From NCBI RefSeq assembly GCF_003573695.1, contig NC_039367.1:33566442-33630441 (forward strand): DNA of 64,000 nucleotides. The letters are read 5' to 3'. This DNA comes from Papaver somniferum. Lineage: Eukaryota; Streptophyta; Magnoliopsida; Ranunculales; Papaveraceae. The notes beneath the pieces are model-generated. The model saw only the letters and a list, made by a program, of their open reading frames with translations. It had not been told where the DNA came from and did not search any database. The position numbers and the translations under genes are program-made. This document shows, piece by piece, positions 24,057 through 34,893 of this stretch (its first letter is position 1; each line of letters starts with the position of its first letter).

Positions 24057-25270
24057 TATTTGACTAGTTTTGATAAGATAAAAAAAATTTGCCTTGGCTT
24101 GGTACACCCCCATTAACAATCTTGAACTTTTTCTTAGCATCGAGATTAGTACGGGAAGATGTGGCACAATATTTTGTGTCCCTCGGTGAAATACCGGAGT
24201 CAACCTAGAGTTTCTGATGTTCGTATGGTTCCGACTATATCAGATGTTAAACCATTTGTTTTTTTATTAATCTGATGTTTGATTCGAGTTATGACTCGAT
24301 TCACACTTCTTAATCGGATACATTTGAAAAAACTGTATTATTGGGCCTCATCTCACTAGTTCTATCTTTTTTTGCAACTCCACTATTTTAATGAAGCTTG
24401 TTTTGAGGCATACTCATTCATTATACCATCTAGGGTGGGTTTATAAGGGGTGTCTAAAGGTAGTGCAATTATTTAGATATCCTTAAACAATTTAAATTAC
24501 TAGAGTGCTCTTATCCTCAAAAACCTAAAATCAAAAATCAAAATAAATTTTAAACTTACACATCTTGGACTCCAATTCAATCAAGAAATTGATCAAGCAA
24601 AGCAAACATGAATCGAAGTGAGCGATGTTGGAGTGCGAAATCCAAATCTCAATTGCTCTTAGATGTATTTTAGAATGTGTGTATGACAAACCCATCTTGT
24701 TTTTGATTGATTTTATTTTGTTTGATCGATGGAATATGATTTCAAAGATGAAATCAGGATTTTCAGAAGATCAGTTCGGCTGATCTTGGAGTATCAATTT
24801 TGAGCGGAACCTAATGTATGATTTAGAGAAACACTATGTTCGGCTAATGCGACTTTGCTAGATTTTTTTCGAATTATCCGAACCTAAATTCGTCAGTTAC
24901 ACAGTGAAGTTCGGCTGAAAAGTTATCAGCCGAACTGTTCTTCTGGTCAGTAGATCTGGGTTTTAAAAATTCAATTTTTTGACAGATTCAACTTATAAAA
25001 AGAAATTAAACCTCGTATAGAAGTCTACCTCTAATTTGAATCACACATTTTGGTCACTTCTAATCACTAAAATCTCAAAATTCAAAATCCAAGCTTCTTC
25101 TTCCTCTCAAAAACCCCAACTCTCTCACATAAATTTGATTTTCTACTAATTCACCACTAATAATTTAATTTTTAATCAATCCATAAAATTCCTAGCTAAT
25201 CAAATCTAATCATAATCGTTAATGCTAATTATCTAAGAGTAGTTATGCTATTATCAAAAGTGAAAAATAC
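24057..25270. other. Intergenic, no gene recognised; small TTCGGCTGA palindrome group
   Basis: AT-rich sequence with no supported coding region. Between about 24774 and 24940 the words TTCGGCTGA and TCAGCCGAA recur, including an inverted pair at 24913-24937 (AGTTCGGCTGA..ATCAGCCGAACT), resembling the larger palindrome arrays on a small scale. Confidence 0.45.
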
Positions 25271-28200
25271 TAGAACCACCCTACTATATGGGTTCAATAT
25301 TTAGAAGCCCCACAAAATGGATCCTCCACTATCAACTCCATACTTTAGGAAAATGATATTGCTAGGCCCGAAATATCAAATTCTCTTCAGATCTGGCCCA
25401 TAATTTTATTTAACGTATTTTTTTATTGACAAAACTACCCTTTGCAATAAATACAAGAGGAATGTCGGTAGATATTTTCATTTTCCAAATTTCTTTCTCT
25501 CTCATTTTATCTCTCTCGTTTGCAGAGAAAAAAATATTCTAGGGTTCTTATGAGATTCATTTTCATCTTCTTCTTTTAGATCTTCTACTGCAACAAAGAT
25601 GAAGTAGTTTTAGGTTTTTTTCACCGTTTTTTCATCTTCTCCATCGATTCCTCTGTAGTCTCAGTTGTTACGAAGGTCAACCACATCTGATATAGAGAGA
25701 TCATATGGAAGATGAAGAAGATCAACTGCACCTGAAGATTCATCTACAGAATCAAATCGACATGCAGATAAGTGTATTTGTTGTTACGAATTTTATACTT
25801 CGATTTTCGAAGCGATTCAAGCAAATATCTACCTGTATATGTTCTTGAAAGTTTGATTTCCCGAGTAATCCTGTTATAATCTCACCTTAATCATACTTTT
25901 GAGAGAAAATCACTAACAAATTTCAAGAAAAATTATAAGAATTTTTTTAGGGTTCTTGAAAAAAGTTCGATCTATATCTTAATCTCTTATCTCGATCGAA
26001 ATTTGGTTTTCAGATTCAAAATCAGTGAATTATTATCTCTGTTACCCATCTATTTGATACGAATTTTATTTACTTTGATTTTCAAACTGAGCTCATGCCT
26101 AGCGTTAACTGTTATTGATTTATTGTTTTAAGTTCGATCCAGATTTGTTTTATATGATATCTCTAAGTTGAATATTATATAATGCTATCTCACAATCTCG
26201 CAGATATTATATGTTATCTCTAAGTTGAAACTGATACATAATGCTCATTTCAAAATGAAACTTATCAAGTCTTTGATTAATAGGGTGAAGGAGGAGCAGA
26301 TGTTGCTGAAGCTAGGTTTTGTAGTTGCAAGTGAAAACAACTCTGATTTGGAGAAACAATTAAAATTCAATGATTTTAACTCTATTGCGGAGATAAATGT
26401 ATGTGTACAACTTCCTAAATTCCTTTGTGTTATGTCAATTGGATAATATTATAATTATCATCTTTGTGTTTAGGCTAGTTCAAGTGCCTAATGTTGTTAT
26501 TATGTGATACAGTGAACTTTTCTTCTTGGAGCTGTAGCAAAATCAGGAGCTTATGTGGTGACTTACCCTCTTCTAGGCTTTGATGGTAATTATTCATACT
26601 AACATGTGAACACATTGTGTGGAATGATAAATTCTTGTCTCCGTGGAAAAACATGGCAGTTTTTAGTTTGACTTAGTAGTAAATACCCATTGTCTAATGT
26701 ACATCATTGATTCATGAGTTACCCGTCGTGTTGGTTAAAGTCTTGTTTCACCTAATAAATTAAGTTGCGCAGAATTTAAAAGAAGTTGCACTAGCATCTG
26801 CTAGTTATATACGTTATAGTATGCCGCATTTCAGTTGATCAAGTGCTATTTGATCTTATTTATTGAGTAGTCTTCACTGTTTAAGAATCGCAAGTAGCTC
26901 TATTTGATCCCTATTTCTAACGCTGATGAAGATAACATATATGCTCTGAGTACACAAGGCATATACAAGTGTAACTGCTGATTACACAAGCCATATGGAT
27001 GTGTAACTGCAGGTTACACAAGCCATATAGATGTGTAACTGCTGTTTACACAAGCTATATAAGTCAGGCTTCTGCTCTTTGCTCTGCGTATATAGTGTCT
27101 GAAGCTCGGTAATAACAAGTAAATTTGTTCAGTACCATGGTTGTTCTTGAAACACAAGTGGTATTCTAGTTGGTGTGTTTTCATAGTGTTGTAATAGATG
27201 TAGTAGCATAAAATTTCATGTTTGAGCTTATGTTGGTTGGATAAGTAGTAGCTTTTAGAGTCTCTAGATTACATGGGTTATTTTCATAGTGTTGTAATGC
27301 TTAGTTTTTTTTTTCTTTGTCACTGGTCTTGCTGAGCTTGTATTTCAGTAGTTATATGGATGTGTAACTAGTAGTTACACAAGCTATATGGATGTGTAAC
27401 TGCTAGTTACACATGCTGTAAAACCACATATATTACTCAAGAAAACTTGCAAGATGGAGTTTATGATTCTTCCACTTGCTAGATGGTTTTATCCTTTGTT
27501 CAGTCCCATAGCTTCGTGCAAGTAAATTCTTTTGGAAGTTTGTTATGTCGTATTCTGCGAAACTTGTATGACATGAAATGAGAAAATATAACTATTACAT
27601 ATTATGCATTAGACGAGCAAAAATGATATCATGTGGTTGCATATGATATTTCAGTTTAATGATTTTATTATGTTTAATGTTTCAGCAGTTTCTAATGCAG
27701 AAAAGCGACTCTGAAGCATAGTCAAGTCCAGATCATTAGACTCCAATGCTTAATGAGAAGGAGAAAGCTAAAGCTGAGATACATCATATGTTGTAAGTGT
27801 CATTTATCTTATTTATTGAGCAACTCTATGTGATATCCTTGTTTCTAGCGCTGATGAAGATAATTTATATGCTCTGAGTACACAAGCATATGGATGTGTA
27901 ACTGGAGATTACACAAGCCATATGCAAGTGTAACTGCCGTTTTGCATAAGCCATTACATGTGTACCTGATAAGCACCATGAAACCCAACTGTTTCAGTTA
28001 GCGTGTTCATCTTGAGTAACATTATTGTGTTAGTGAAATTCTTTGTATGAAGGATCTCCTCTGGATAATAAGTGGCGGTGGTGGTATATGTGCAGGTTTT
28101 GGAGCCGGTGGTGGTGGTGGTGTTGGAGTTGGAGCTAAGGTGAGGATATGCCTTTGTTATATACTTTTTGCTGTTAAATTTTGATGGATAATATGCCGCC

Positions 28201-29600
28201 AAGAGTTTCTGATGCGCATTATATGTTGCATACATGTTTTGATTTCCATTTGCGAGCTTGATGAATATGTTTCTTGTGCTGAATTGCTTTTACATTCGGA
28301 TATTGATTTTGGTTTTCACTTTGAAAATTTTAGGGATCTTGTATTGTCTGGTACTGACTACTGTGCTGCAATTTTCAGGGTGATGAATTGTTTCATAAGA
28401 AGCATGGGATTCATATATCTGGGAATAGTGTGTCGTTGCCACCTCAGAGGTAAAAGCTCAACCCTGTTGACTTAATCATTTGTCCTTCATATGAGATGAT
28501 AATTCTTGAAAACCACATTTTAGATCTCAATTACATGCCTCAAACAATGTATAATAATGATGCATTATCTCCAGATTACAGAATGGTAGGATAATACTGA
28601 TTATTAGACTGATTAGATACATGTGTAACGCTTAGTTACACAAGTGAGATGCATGTGTGACTATTAGTTACACATGCTAATTAGATGTGTAGATACCAGT
28701 TACACATGCAAATTAGATGTGTAGTTTCTACTTAGATGTGTAACTTTTACTTACACATACTGATTTTGGGTACACATATCAATATGTATGTGTAACTCCT
28801 AGTTACACTAGTCATATGCATGTGTAACTGCTAGCTACACTAGCCATATGAATGTGTATCTCCTAGTTACACATGTTATATGCATGTGTAACTCTCAGTT
28901 ACACAATTCAGATGCATGTGTAACCGCTAGCTACACTAGTCAGATGCTTGTGAAACTGAAATATACATTGTTTTATGTACTGTTCATTTTAATCGTATAA
29001 ATACTGATTGCTTGTTGTTATATTTCAGGTTTTAGATAACTTCATAAAAGCTAATTGCTTAAACGTGGTAATGGTCTCGCTGGAACTGGAGTTGACGCTG
29101 AATACACAAGTCAGATGCATGTATAACTCTCAGTTACACTAGATAGACACATACGTAACTCTCAATTACACTAAACAGATGCGTGTGTAACTTCTAGTTA
29201 CACATGCTAAGAAATTATTGTAAATGAATATTAAAGTAATAACTTTTTTTTGTGTTTTTTTTTTATGTCTATTTATTTGCATATATATACAAGTGTAACT
29301 TTGCATTACACATATCATAAGGATGTGTAACTTCTGGTTACACATGCCATATGCATGTGTAACTTCTGTTTACACCTTCGCACTGTATTTTAATAATTTC
29401 GGGCCTAGATTTAATAATTTTGGGCCTAGATTTAAATTTTATTTAATTATGGGCTTGACAATATGCATAAGGGTATCAAGGTCTTTTAAAAACTCGGGGC
29501 CTAGATTTAAACTTTTTTTAATTAAGGACCTCATATTATGGGTTATCCATGGGTTGGGCCTGAGCCTAATTTCCCCTTATCAAAAAGGGTGGATAAGGGG
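25270..29600. mobile_element. Probable non-coding repeat element carrying palindrome array 3
   Basis: The region has GGCCC(g/a)AAATAT and GGCCCATAATT words near its left side (25360-25410). The same words occur inverted near its right side (29395-29560), suggesting loosely related inverted ends. No transposase is visible. Sequence at 25480-25760 is CT-rich and leader-like. A GGT-rich block occurs at 28070-28130. Open frames at 26225-26446 and 28212-28475 have no recognised domain. Boundaries are uncertain and no target duplication was found, so this is a tentative grouping. Confidence 0.35.
26960..29375. repeat. Palindrome array 3: TGTGTAACT..AGTTACACA units
   Basis: More than 20 units of the form TGTGTAACT, 2-4 bp, AGTTACACA, followed by spacers such as 'agccatatgca' that often hold a second palindrome CATATG. 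Clusters lie at about 26960-27065, 27355-27420, 27890-27950, 28618-28970, 29105-29215 and 29290-29375. Local period within clusters is about 30-40 bp. Some variants (AGCTACAC in place of AGTTACAC) occur more than once, which suggests spread by local duplication. Confidence 0.85.
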
Positions 29601-29844
29601 TGATGTTGTTTTTTATTTAGTGACCCTATTTTGGCATTATTTAGTATGTCTCAAAAAAATTCAGTACGCCTCAAAATAGGTTTCATTTTCATTGTTTTTG
29701 AATGAGCTTCCGACGAGTCAAGTTATGCTGGGGCAAAAAAAAAGAAAAAAAAACGAAAAATGAGTCATTTGTCCAAATATGTTAAAAACATGGTTCAAAT
29801 GGACGAGTAAAAATTAGTATGGGTGAAATGGACACTAAAAAAAT

Positions 29845-29915
29845 AGCAAAGATGAAACTGGATTCATCCTTACTTAAACATAAAAAATAGTAAGAATGAA
29901 ACTAGATGCATCCTG
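29845..29915. repeat. Two GATGAAACTGGAT(T/G)CATC-type palindromic units
   Basis: Two units of about 50 bp: 'gatgaaactggattcatcc' (29850-29868) and 'aatgaaactagatgcatcc' (29896-29914). Each is an interrupted inverted repeat of ATGAA/TTCAT type separated by 'ttacttaaacataaaaaatag'-like spacer. The arms overlap in sequence with array 2. Confidence 0.55.
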
Positions 29916-30518
29916 ATATAAATTAAAAATAAGAAAAAGTATTTGAAAATGGGTTGGATGAAATGTAAATTACATTTTTATCCATTTAAACAATATCAAA
30001 ATCTAAATGTTCTTTTCACCCAGAAATTGTTGATTTTGATTTTTTTAACCAATTTTGTGGAAAAAAAAACTAGACTTTTCAAATATCTCAGTAGTCTGTG
30101 CCTGGCAAGTAGCTTAATAGGGTGGTAAAAGTGGTTGAGTGTGAAACAAATGTTTAGACTTGCCGAATGATAAAGTTGTCGACGAATGTACAAATGTCTT
30201 TTGCATTTGGACTTTTCGTAACACCAATCGCGCAGGTAAATGGGATTTCTTCTTTTTTAGAATCCGGATTACGATGTACGAGTAATCAAAAGTTCCCCAT
30301 ATTATATGCTAGACTAGAGAAGACTGATGACGTTAAAGAATGATACCCGAGAAGATGCTAAAAGATTTTTAAGGATCTTACTTTCTTTCTTTTTTTTAGT
30401 GCTCTCTTTCTAGCCTATCCAGAGGCGGAGATTTTTCTTACAGAACAACAAGGCATTTAATTATATTTGCGACCTTCAGCGGGAAACCTCCTCTTAGAGT
30501 CATCCAGATTAGGAAGGA

Positions 30519-30788
30519 ACGGGCGGTGTGTACAAGGCCCGGGAACGAATTCACCGCCGTATGGCTGACCGGCGATTACTAGCAATTCCGGCTTCATGCA
30601 GGCGAGTTGCAGCCTGCAATCCGAACTGAGGACGGGTTTTTGGGGTTAGCTCATCCTCGCGGGATCGCGACCCTTTGTACCGGCCATTGTAGCACATGTG
30701 TCGCCCAGGGCATAAGGAGCATGATGACTTGACGTCATCCTCACCTTCCTCCGGCTTATCACCGGCAGTCTGTTCAGGGTTCCAAACT
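30519..30788 (-). rRNA. rrn16: Fragment of plastid 16S rRNA gene (nuclear plastid DNA insertion)
   Basis: The plus strand reads ACGGGCGGTGTGTACAAGG through GTTCCAAACT, the antisense of the 3' third of a bacterial-type 16S rRNA. Words such as GTATGGCTGACCGGCGATT and CATGCAGGCGAGTTGCAGCC are plastid-like, not plant mitochondrial (rrn18) or nuclear 18S. The piece is about 270 bp and joins unrelated sequence abruptly at both ends. It differs from the plastid sequence as I recall it by several mostly C/T-type changes, so it is a nuclear copy and not a functional rRNA. Confidence 0.9.
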
Positions 30789-31200
30789 TAAGGACGAGGA
30801 CTCATCGTGTTTGCTTTAAAAAAAATGTCCTTGACTCGGTAAAACACTATAATTCTAATCTTACCAACTGATAAAAGAACAAGCAGATGCTCACAATGTT
30901 GTAGCAAAATGGAGAAACAAGAAAAGAAAGTGTAATAGGTTTTGTTCGGGGAACTGGGGTTGAACTTATGCCAGTATCCGAAGTCCAATACGTATCTTAA
31001 ATTATGATACAACAAAAACAAAAAATGGAACAGGTGAAATGAGAGAGAAGAAAAGGAAAAACTTGCAATCTAAGAGTAAAGAGAGACGTTTTCGTGGTAC
31101 TCACAGAATGATCTCCTCCTGCACACTGACATTGACAACCACGACTTTGTGCCCATGCTGTGCATTGGGTGGAACTGAAAACCATCCATCACCATTGTTT
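30789..31200. other. Intergenic, no gene recognised
   Basis: Lies between the plastid-derived fragment and the minisatellite. Overlapping open frames on both strands (30788-31266) carry no recognised motif. Nothing else is seen. Confidence 0.35.
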
Positions 31201-31512
31201 TCTCTTTTAACCATATTTTTGATTTGGTATGATGTGACTTTACCTTGCCCTGTCGTGTATTTTTAATTTGGTGTCATGGGGCAACGCCCGGTCCTGTCAC
31301 GATGCATTTTTTATTTTGTATGACTCTGCTTCTCCCCGCCCCATCCGATGCATTTTTGTTTTGGTATGGCTCGGCTTCGCCTCGCCCAATCCCAATGCAT
31401 GCTTAAGATTATTGATTTGGTGTGGCTTTGCTTCGCCTCGCCCTGTCCCGATGCATGCTTGGGATTTTCGATTTGGTGCGGCTCGGCTTCGCCTCGCCCG
31501 TCCCAATGCAAG
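31200..31512. repeat. GC-rich minisatellite with 46-62-bp units
   Basis: Six diverged units start near 31213, 31266, 31312, 31358, 31418 and 31470. Each has the plan TTTGGT(A/G)TGGCTC(G/T)GCTTCGCCTCGCCC..TCCCAATGCAT. The last three are the most alike and about 55-60 bp long. The overlapping open frames on both strands result from the stop-poor repeat and are not genes. Confidence 0.8.
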
Positions 31513-31614
31513 GAAAATGATCACTTTCCTTCTAATGACATTTCTTAAGTTTTCAAACTCTAAATCCATGTGTTTATATTTTATTATTTGAAATCTAAAT
31601 TTTGATTTTATGAC

Positions 31615-31986
31615 TAATCCCTCCGTCCCCCGATTAAATGACCTATTTACTTTTAGATTTTGTCCCATTGTTAAGTGATCTATATCACTAAACAAGGAGA
31701 TATTTCTTAAATTATCCTTTTAATTGATTATAAGAAATATATGAAATATGCATAATTTGATAAGCATATTTATATTCGTTACGTAGGTGTTTTAAAATGT
31801 TTTTCAATGGTATAAAGTTTGCGAACATCAATGGTGTATTTTATAGATAAATCATTTCAAAATTTCACTAATTATTATCTATAAGGGTATAATTATAAAA
31901 TATGCTTAAAATATTCTTTTCCATTGCTTGCCTTAAAAATTGTGCAAATTTGAACTAGGTCACTTAACAGTGGGACGGAGGGAGTA
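31615..31986. mobile_element. Stowaway-type (Tc1/mariner) MITE
   Basis: Element 31617-31984 (368 bp) with ends ATCCCTCCGTCCC and GGGACGGAGGGAG, inverted repeats matching at 12 of 13 positions to the plant Stowaway consensus (CTCCCTCCGT..). TA dinucleotides flank it (31615-31616 and 31985-31986). Just inside, 'gattaaatgacctattta' and 'aggtcacttaacagt' extend the inverted pairing. The interior is AT-rich and non-coding. Confidence 0.88.
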
Positions 31987-32350
31987 TTTGTTGATTCTAT
32001 TGATAAAAATTGAAGATCAGAAATTAAAATAAAAAAAAATTGAAAAAAAGATATGTACTTGCAATTGGTGTCGTCATTTGTATTTCGGTTTTGATTATCT
32101 TGTATTTTGGTGTTTTTGATAATTTTGTAAGCAATCATGTAATCATCATTTGGTTTTGAATGAATTGAACTGTGATTTCCACAAAAAAATAAAATAAAAT
32201 AAATATAGATAGTCGAAGATGGTAGTTCCTATACAACAACAACTGAAGAGAGTGGGGAAATGTGATTCCTCTATCTTTTTCTCGAGTAGTTTTTTTTTCT
32301 TTCTTTTTACTCTACAAGTTTCTTGAATATATAGAAAACTGGATTTTCTT
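31987..32350. other. Intergenic, no gene recognised
   Basis: AT-rich stretch with T- and A-runs. It may contain the former promoter or leader of the BMS1-like relic that follows ('ctctacaagtttcttgaatata' near 32320), but nothing decisive is seen. Confidence 0.3.
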
Positions 32351-33785
32351 TGTGTTTTTTAGGGTTTCAACGGAAAGAGTAACAAAAAGCTAGAAGATGA
32401 TAAGGTACACCACACTAAAATCCTAAGCGAACGTTTCCTACTGCCTCTAGTTTCTAGTTTTTATTTTTTGTTTTTATTTTGTTGTTGTTGTAGTAGGAAT
32501 CTTCTGATAAAAAAGAAACAATCATGGTGCAAGAAGCAACTCTAGATGTGATTGTAGTCCATGGACCTCCCAAGGTAGTAATTATTATTGTCTTTTTTCT
32601 TCTACGTCACTAGTTTTTCACTCGTGCTATGCACGGATCTATTTATTTCTTATGAAAAATTGGGTTCATGTTTCAGAATTACTTTCGTTAGGAAAAAATA
32701 CATTTTTTAAAAAGAAAAAAAAACATAATAAACACATAACTAATAAAATAATATAATAACTAATGAAAACCAAATGCAAATAAACTAATATATTAAAAAA
32801 TCAATGATTTGCATTGCAACATCTTCAAAGCCCATGATATTTATTCTAACTTCATAAATTGATTAAAATTTATGGCGTTCCAGTCCTTTTCTAAATTTTG
32901 ATATTCTATAAATTTCTGGAGTTTATGTCTTTGTTTTTGTTATATAGTCTTGTTTGCACTTGCATGTTGTTCCATCAAATGCTTCATGGATATGAGTCAC
33001 TTAGCTGGTATTGTTCCAGGTGCATATTGATGGTGTTGGTGATTACCCTTTAGCCGATGTTACAATCTCAGTCGATCCTTATCCTTTACCATCACCTGGC
33101 AGCAATGAACCGAAGGTACCCACCGAAGATATTTTAGTTTTTATATTTTTCTTATCATAAATAATTTTTCATATCTATATTATAAACTTTAAGAAGGCAT
33201 TAGTTGATTTATGTACTTTTTGTGGGAATAAATAATATGCCCCAATGCAGATTAATATATAACAAAACAGTTTTGATAAGGACCTCAGTTTGAGATTGAG
33301 AGTTTCAGTACAGAGACTTACCTAGATTTTGTGGTTCTTGATGTTCCTTCATATATGGTTACCCATCGTGATCCTTGTCAGCCTATTCTCGTATGAGGTA
33401 TCAATCTCGCAAAACAATCTGGATATCTACAAGTAAAATGTACCCTTCCCATTGGTTGTTGTAAACCCAATGGAATCTCTTACCGTGTATGTATCTTCAT
33501 TTATTATTTGTTGCTCTTCTAAGCGAAACTTGAGCGGCACAATTGGCATATTAATTCCTTAAAGAGCAACGATTCGATTGTTGTTTCAGTTGGTTGGAGA
33601 AGGTACAAAACACTACCTATCTATACCCGAGACCATGGTGGACGGCGCAGAATGCTCCAATATACTCTTGAAGATGAATACTATGTTGCAATGTTTAGGG
33701 GCCCGCTTGCACCTTATGGTGTTGGAGTTGTTGTTTTACGGAGTTCGGCTGACAACGAGGTCTGGTTTGTTCCTTTTAAGTTAAA
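32350..33785 (+). pseudogene. BMS1-like ribosome-biogenesis GTPase gene relic, introns retained
   Basis: Several exon-like pieces match parts of BMS1, the nucleolar GTPase of 40S ribosomal subunit assembly. 32521-32574 encodes 'VIVVHGPPK', which ends before the GKS of the P-loop and is followed by a GT donor. 33020-33115 (32 codons between AG and GT) reads 'VHIDGVGDYPLADVTISVD', like the VHIxGVGDxxLAGVTxLADPCPLPS block. About 33280-33490 gives 'FEIESFSTETYLDFVVLDVP' then 'DPCQPILV' with an in-frame stop. 33572-33785 gives 'SIVVSVGWRRYKTLPIYTR' then 'FRGPLAPYGVGVVVL', the conserved C-terminal block. The GTPase core and long middle region are missing. Splice signals remain, so it arose by DNA duplication and decay, not retroposition. 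The related TSR1 is a less likely source because of the HGPPK piece. Confidence 0.75.
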
Positions 33786-34890
33786 AATATCGGATGATGA
33801 TAATTGGTTTGATGAAGAAGAAAGGGGTAATACTGACTCTCCAGGTGATTATTTCCCTTCCTCTAATTCTCCAGTTTCTAATTATAATATTGGGAAAAAT
33901 TCTAGGGCTTTTCCAATCTCTGATGGATCATAACATCATGTCATGGAACATAACAGGACTCGATGATGATGCTAAAATTACGGTTATAAGGAGTGCAATA
34001 AAGAAGAAAAATGTGTCTATTTGTGTTATTCAAGAGACAAAGATGGAAATGATTGATACTTATGTAATTAGATCAATTTGGGGAAATAATAATTGTGGAT
34101 CCTTATTTCTTCTTTTTGTGGTCGCTCTGGTGGTATTTTGCTATTATGGGATGTTGCCTTGGTTGAAATTGGAATATTTTTTTGGAGCTTTCTCTGTCTC
34201 TATAAAGTTCAAGAATGTGGGGAGTAATTTCATATGGATTTTTACTGTAGTTTATGGTGCAACTGACCCAAAAGATTATGATCAATTATGGATAGAGTTG
34301 AGAGATATCAGAGTCATTTTTGATGATCATTGACTACGATGAGGGGATTGGAATGCTATTCTAAATCAAGAAGAAAGGAACTGCAATGGTGGTTGTATCA
34401 CAAATAAAATAAGTTTTCAAAGATTTCTCAACGCTTGCAATTTGATAGATTTTCAAATGTTTAGAGGGAGATTTATTTGGACAAACTCTCAAAATCCACT
34501 TATCCTTAGCAGGATAAACAGATTTGTTTGTAATTCTGAATGGGAAAGCAATTTCCCCAATGTGGTGCAATTCATGCTCAAAAGGCAAATTTCGGATCAT
34601 GTTCCTATCCTTTTAGTCTACAATGCTGGTAACTCTTCTAAATCATCTTTCATATTTGACAATTTATATCTTTCTTATCCTTTATTCTTAGATAATTTGA
34701 AGATTTAGTGGTCTAATCTAAGTTTTGTGGGAAGTCCAAGTTTTGTTTTGGCAAAAAAACTACAAATACTAAAAAACTTTATAAGAAAATGGGGAAGAAA
34801 AACTTTTGGTTCATTGCAAGCTGAGGTGGATAAACTAGAATATTTGATTGATATTTACGAAAGCTTAGAAGAAATTAATGGTCAATAAAA
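33786..34890 (+). pseudogene. L1-type LINE fragment: endonuclease domain
   Basis: Broken plus-strand frames give 'IMSWNITGLDDDAKITVIR' (about 33935), 'SICVIQETKME' (34015), 'GDWNAILNQEERN' (34347) and 'RFIWTNSQ..SRINRFVCN' (34470-34535), ending 'ISDHVPILL'. These are the ordered motifs of the apurinic-type endonuclease of plant L1 elements (N, E, D, N-x-I, SDH). Two stops and a frame change interrupt them. After 'LEYLIDIYESLEEINGQ' the match ends at about 34885 where an LTR begins, so RT and RNase H are absent. The first frame is open with the preceding BMS1-like exon, giving a chance chimeric ORF across the junction. Confidence 0.85.
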
Positions 34891-34893
34891 AAA

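Noticed and set aside
30519..30788. Nuclear 18S or mitochondrial rrn18 origin of the rRNA fragment
   Set aside because: The recalled mitochondrial and cytosolic sequences differ at the GTATGGCTGACCGGCGATT and CATGCAGGCGAGTTGCAGCC blocks; the plastid gene fits.
31297..31695. 132-codon minus-strand frame and overlapping plus-strand frames
   Set aside because: Generated by the GC-rich minisatellite and running into the Stowaway MITE.
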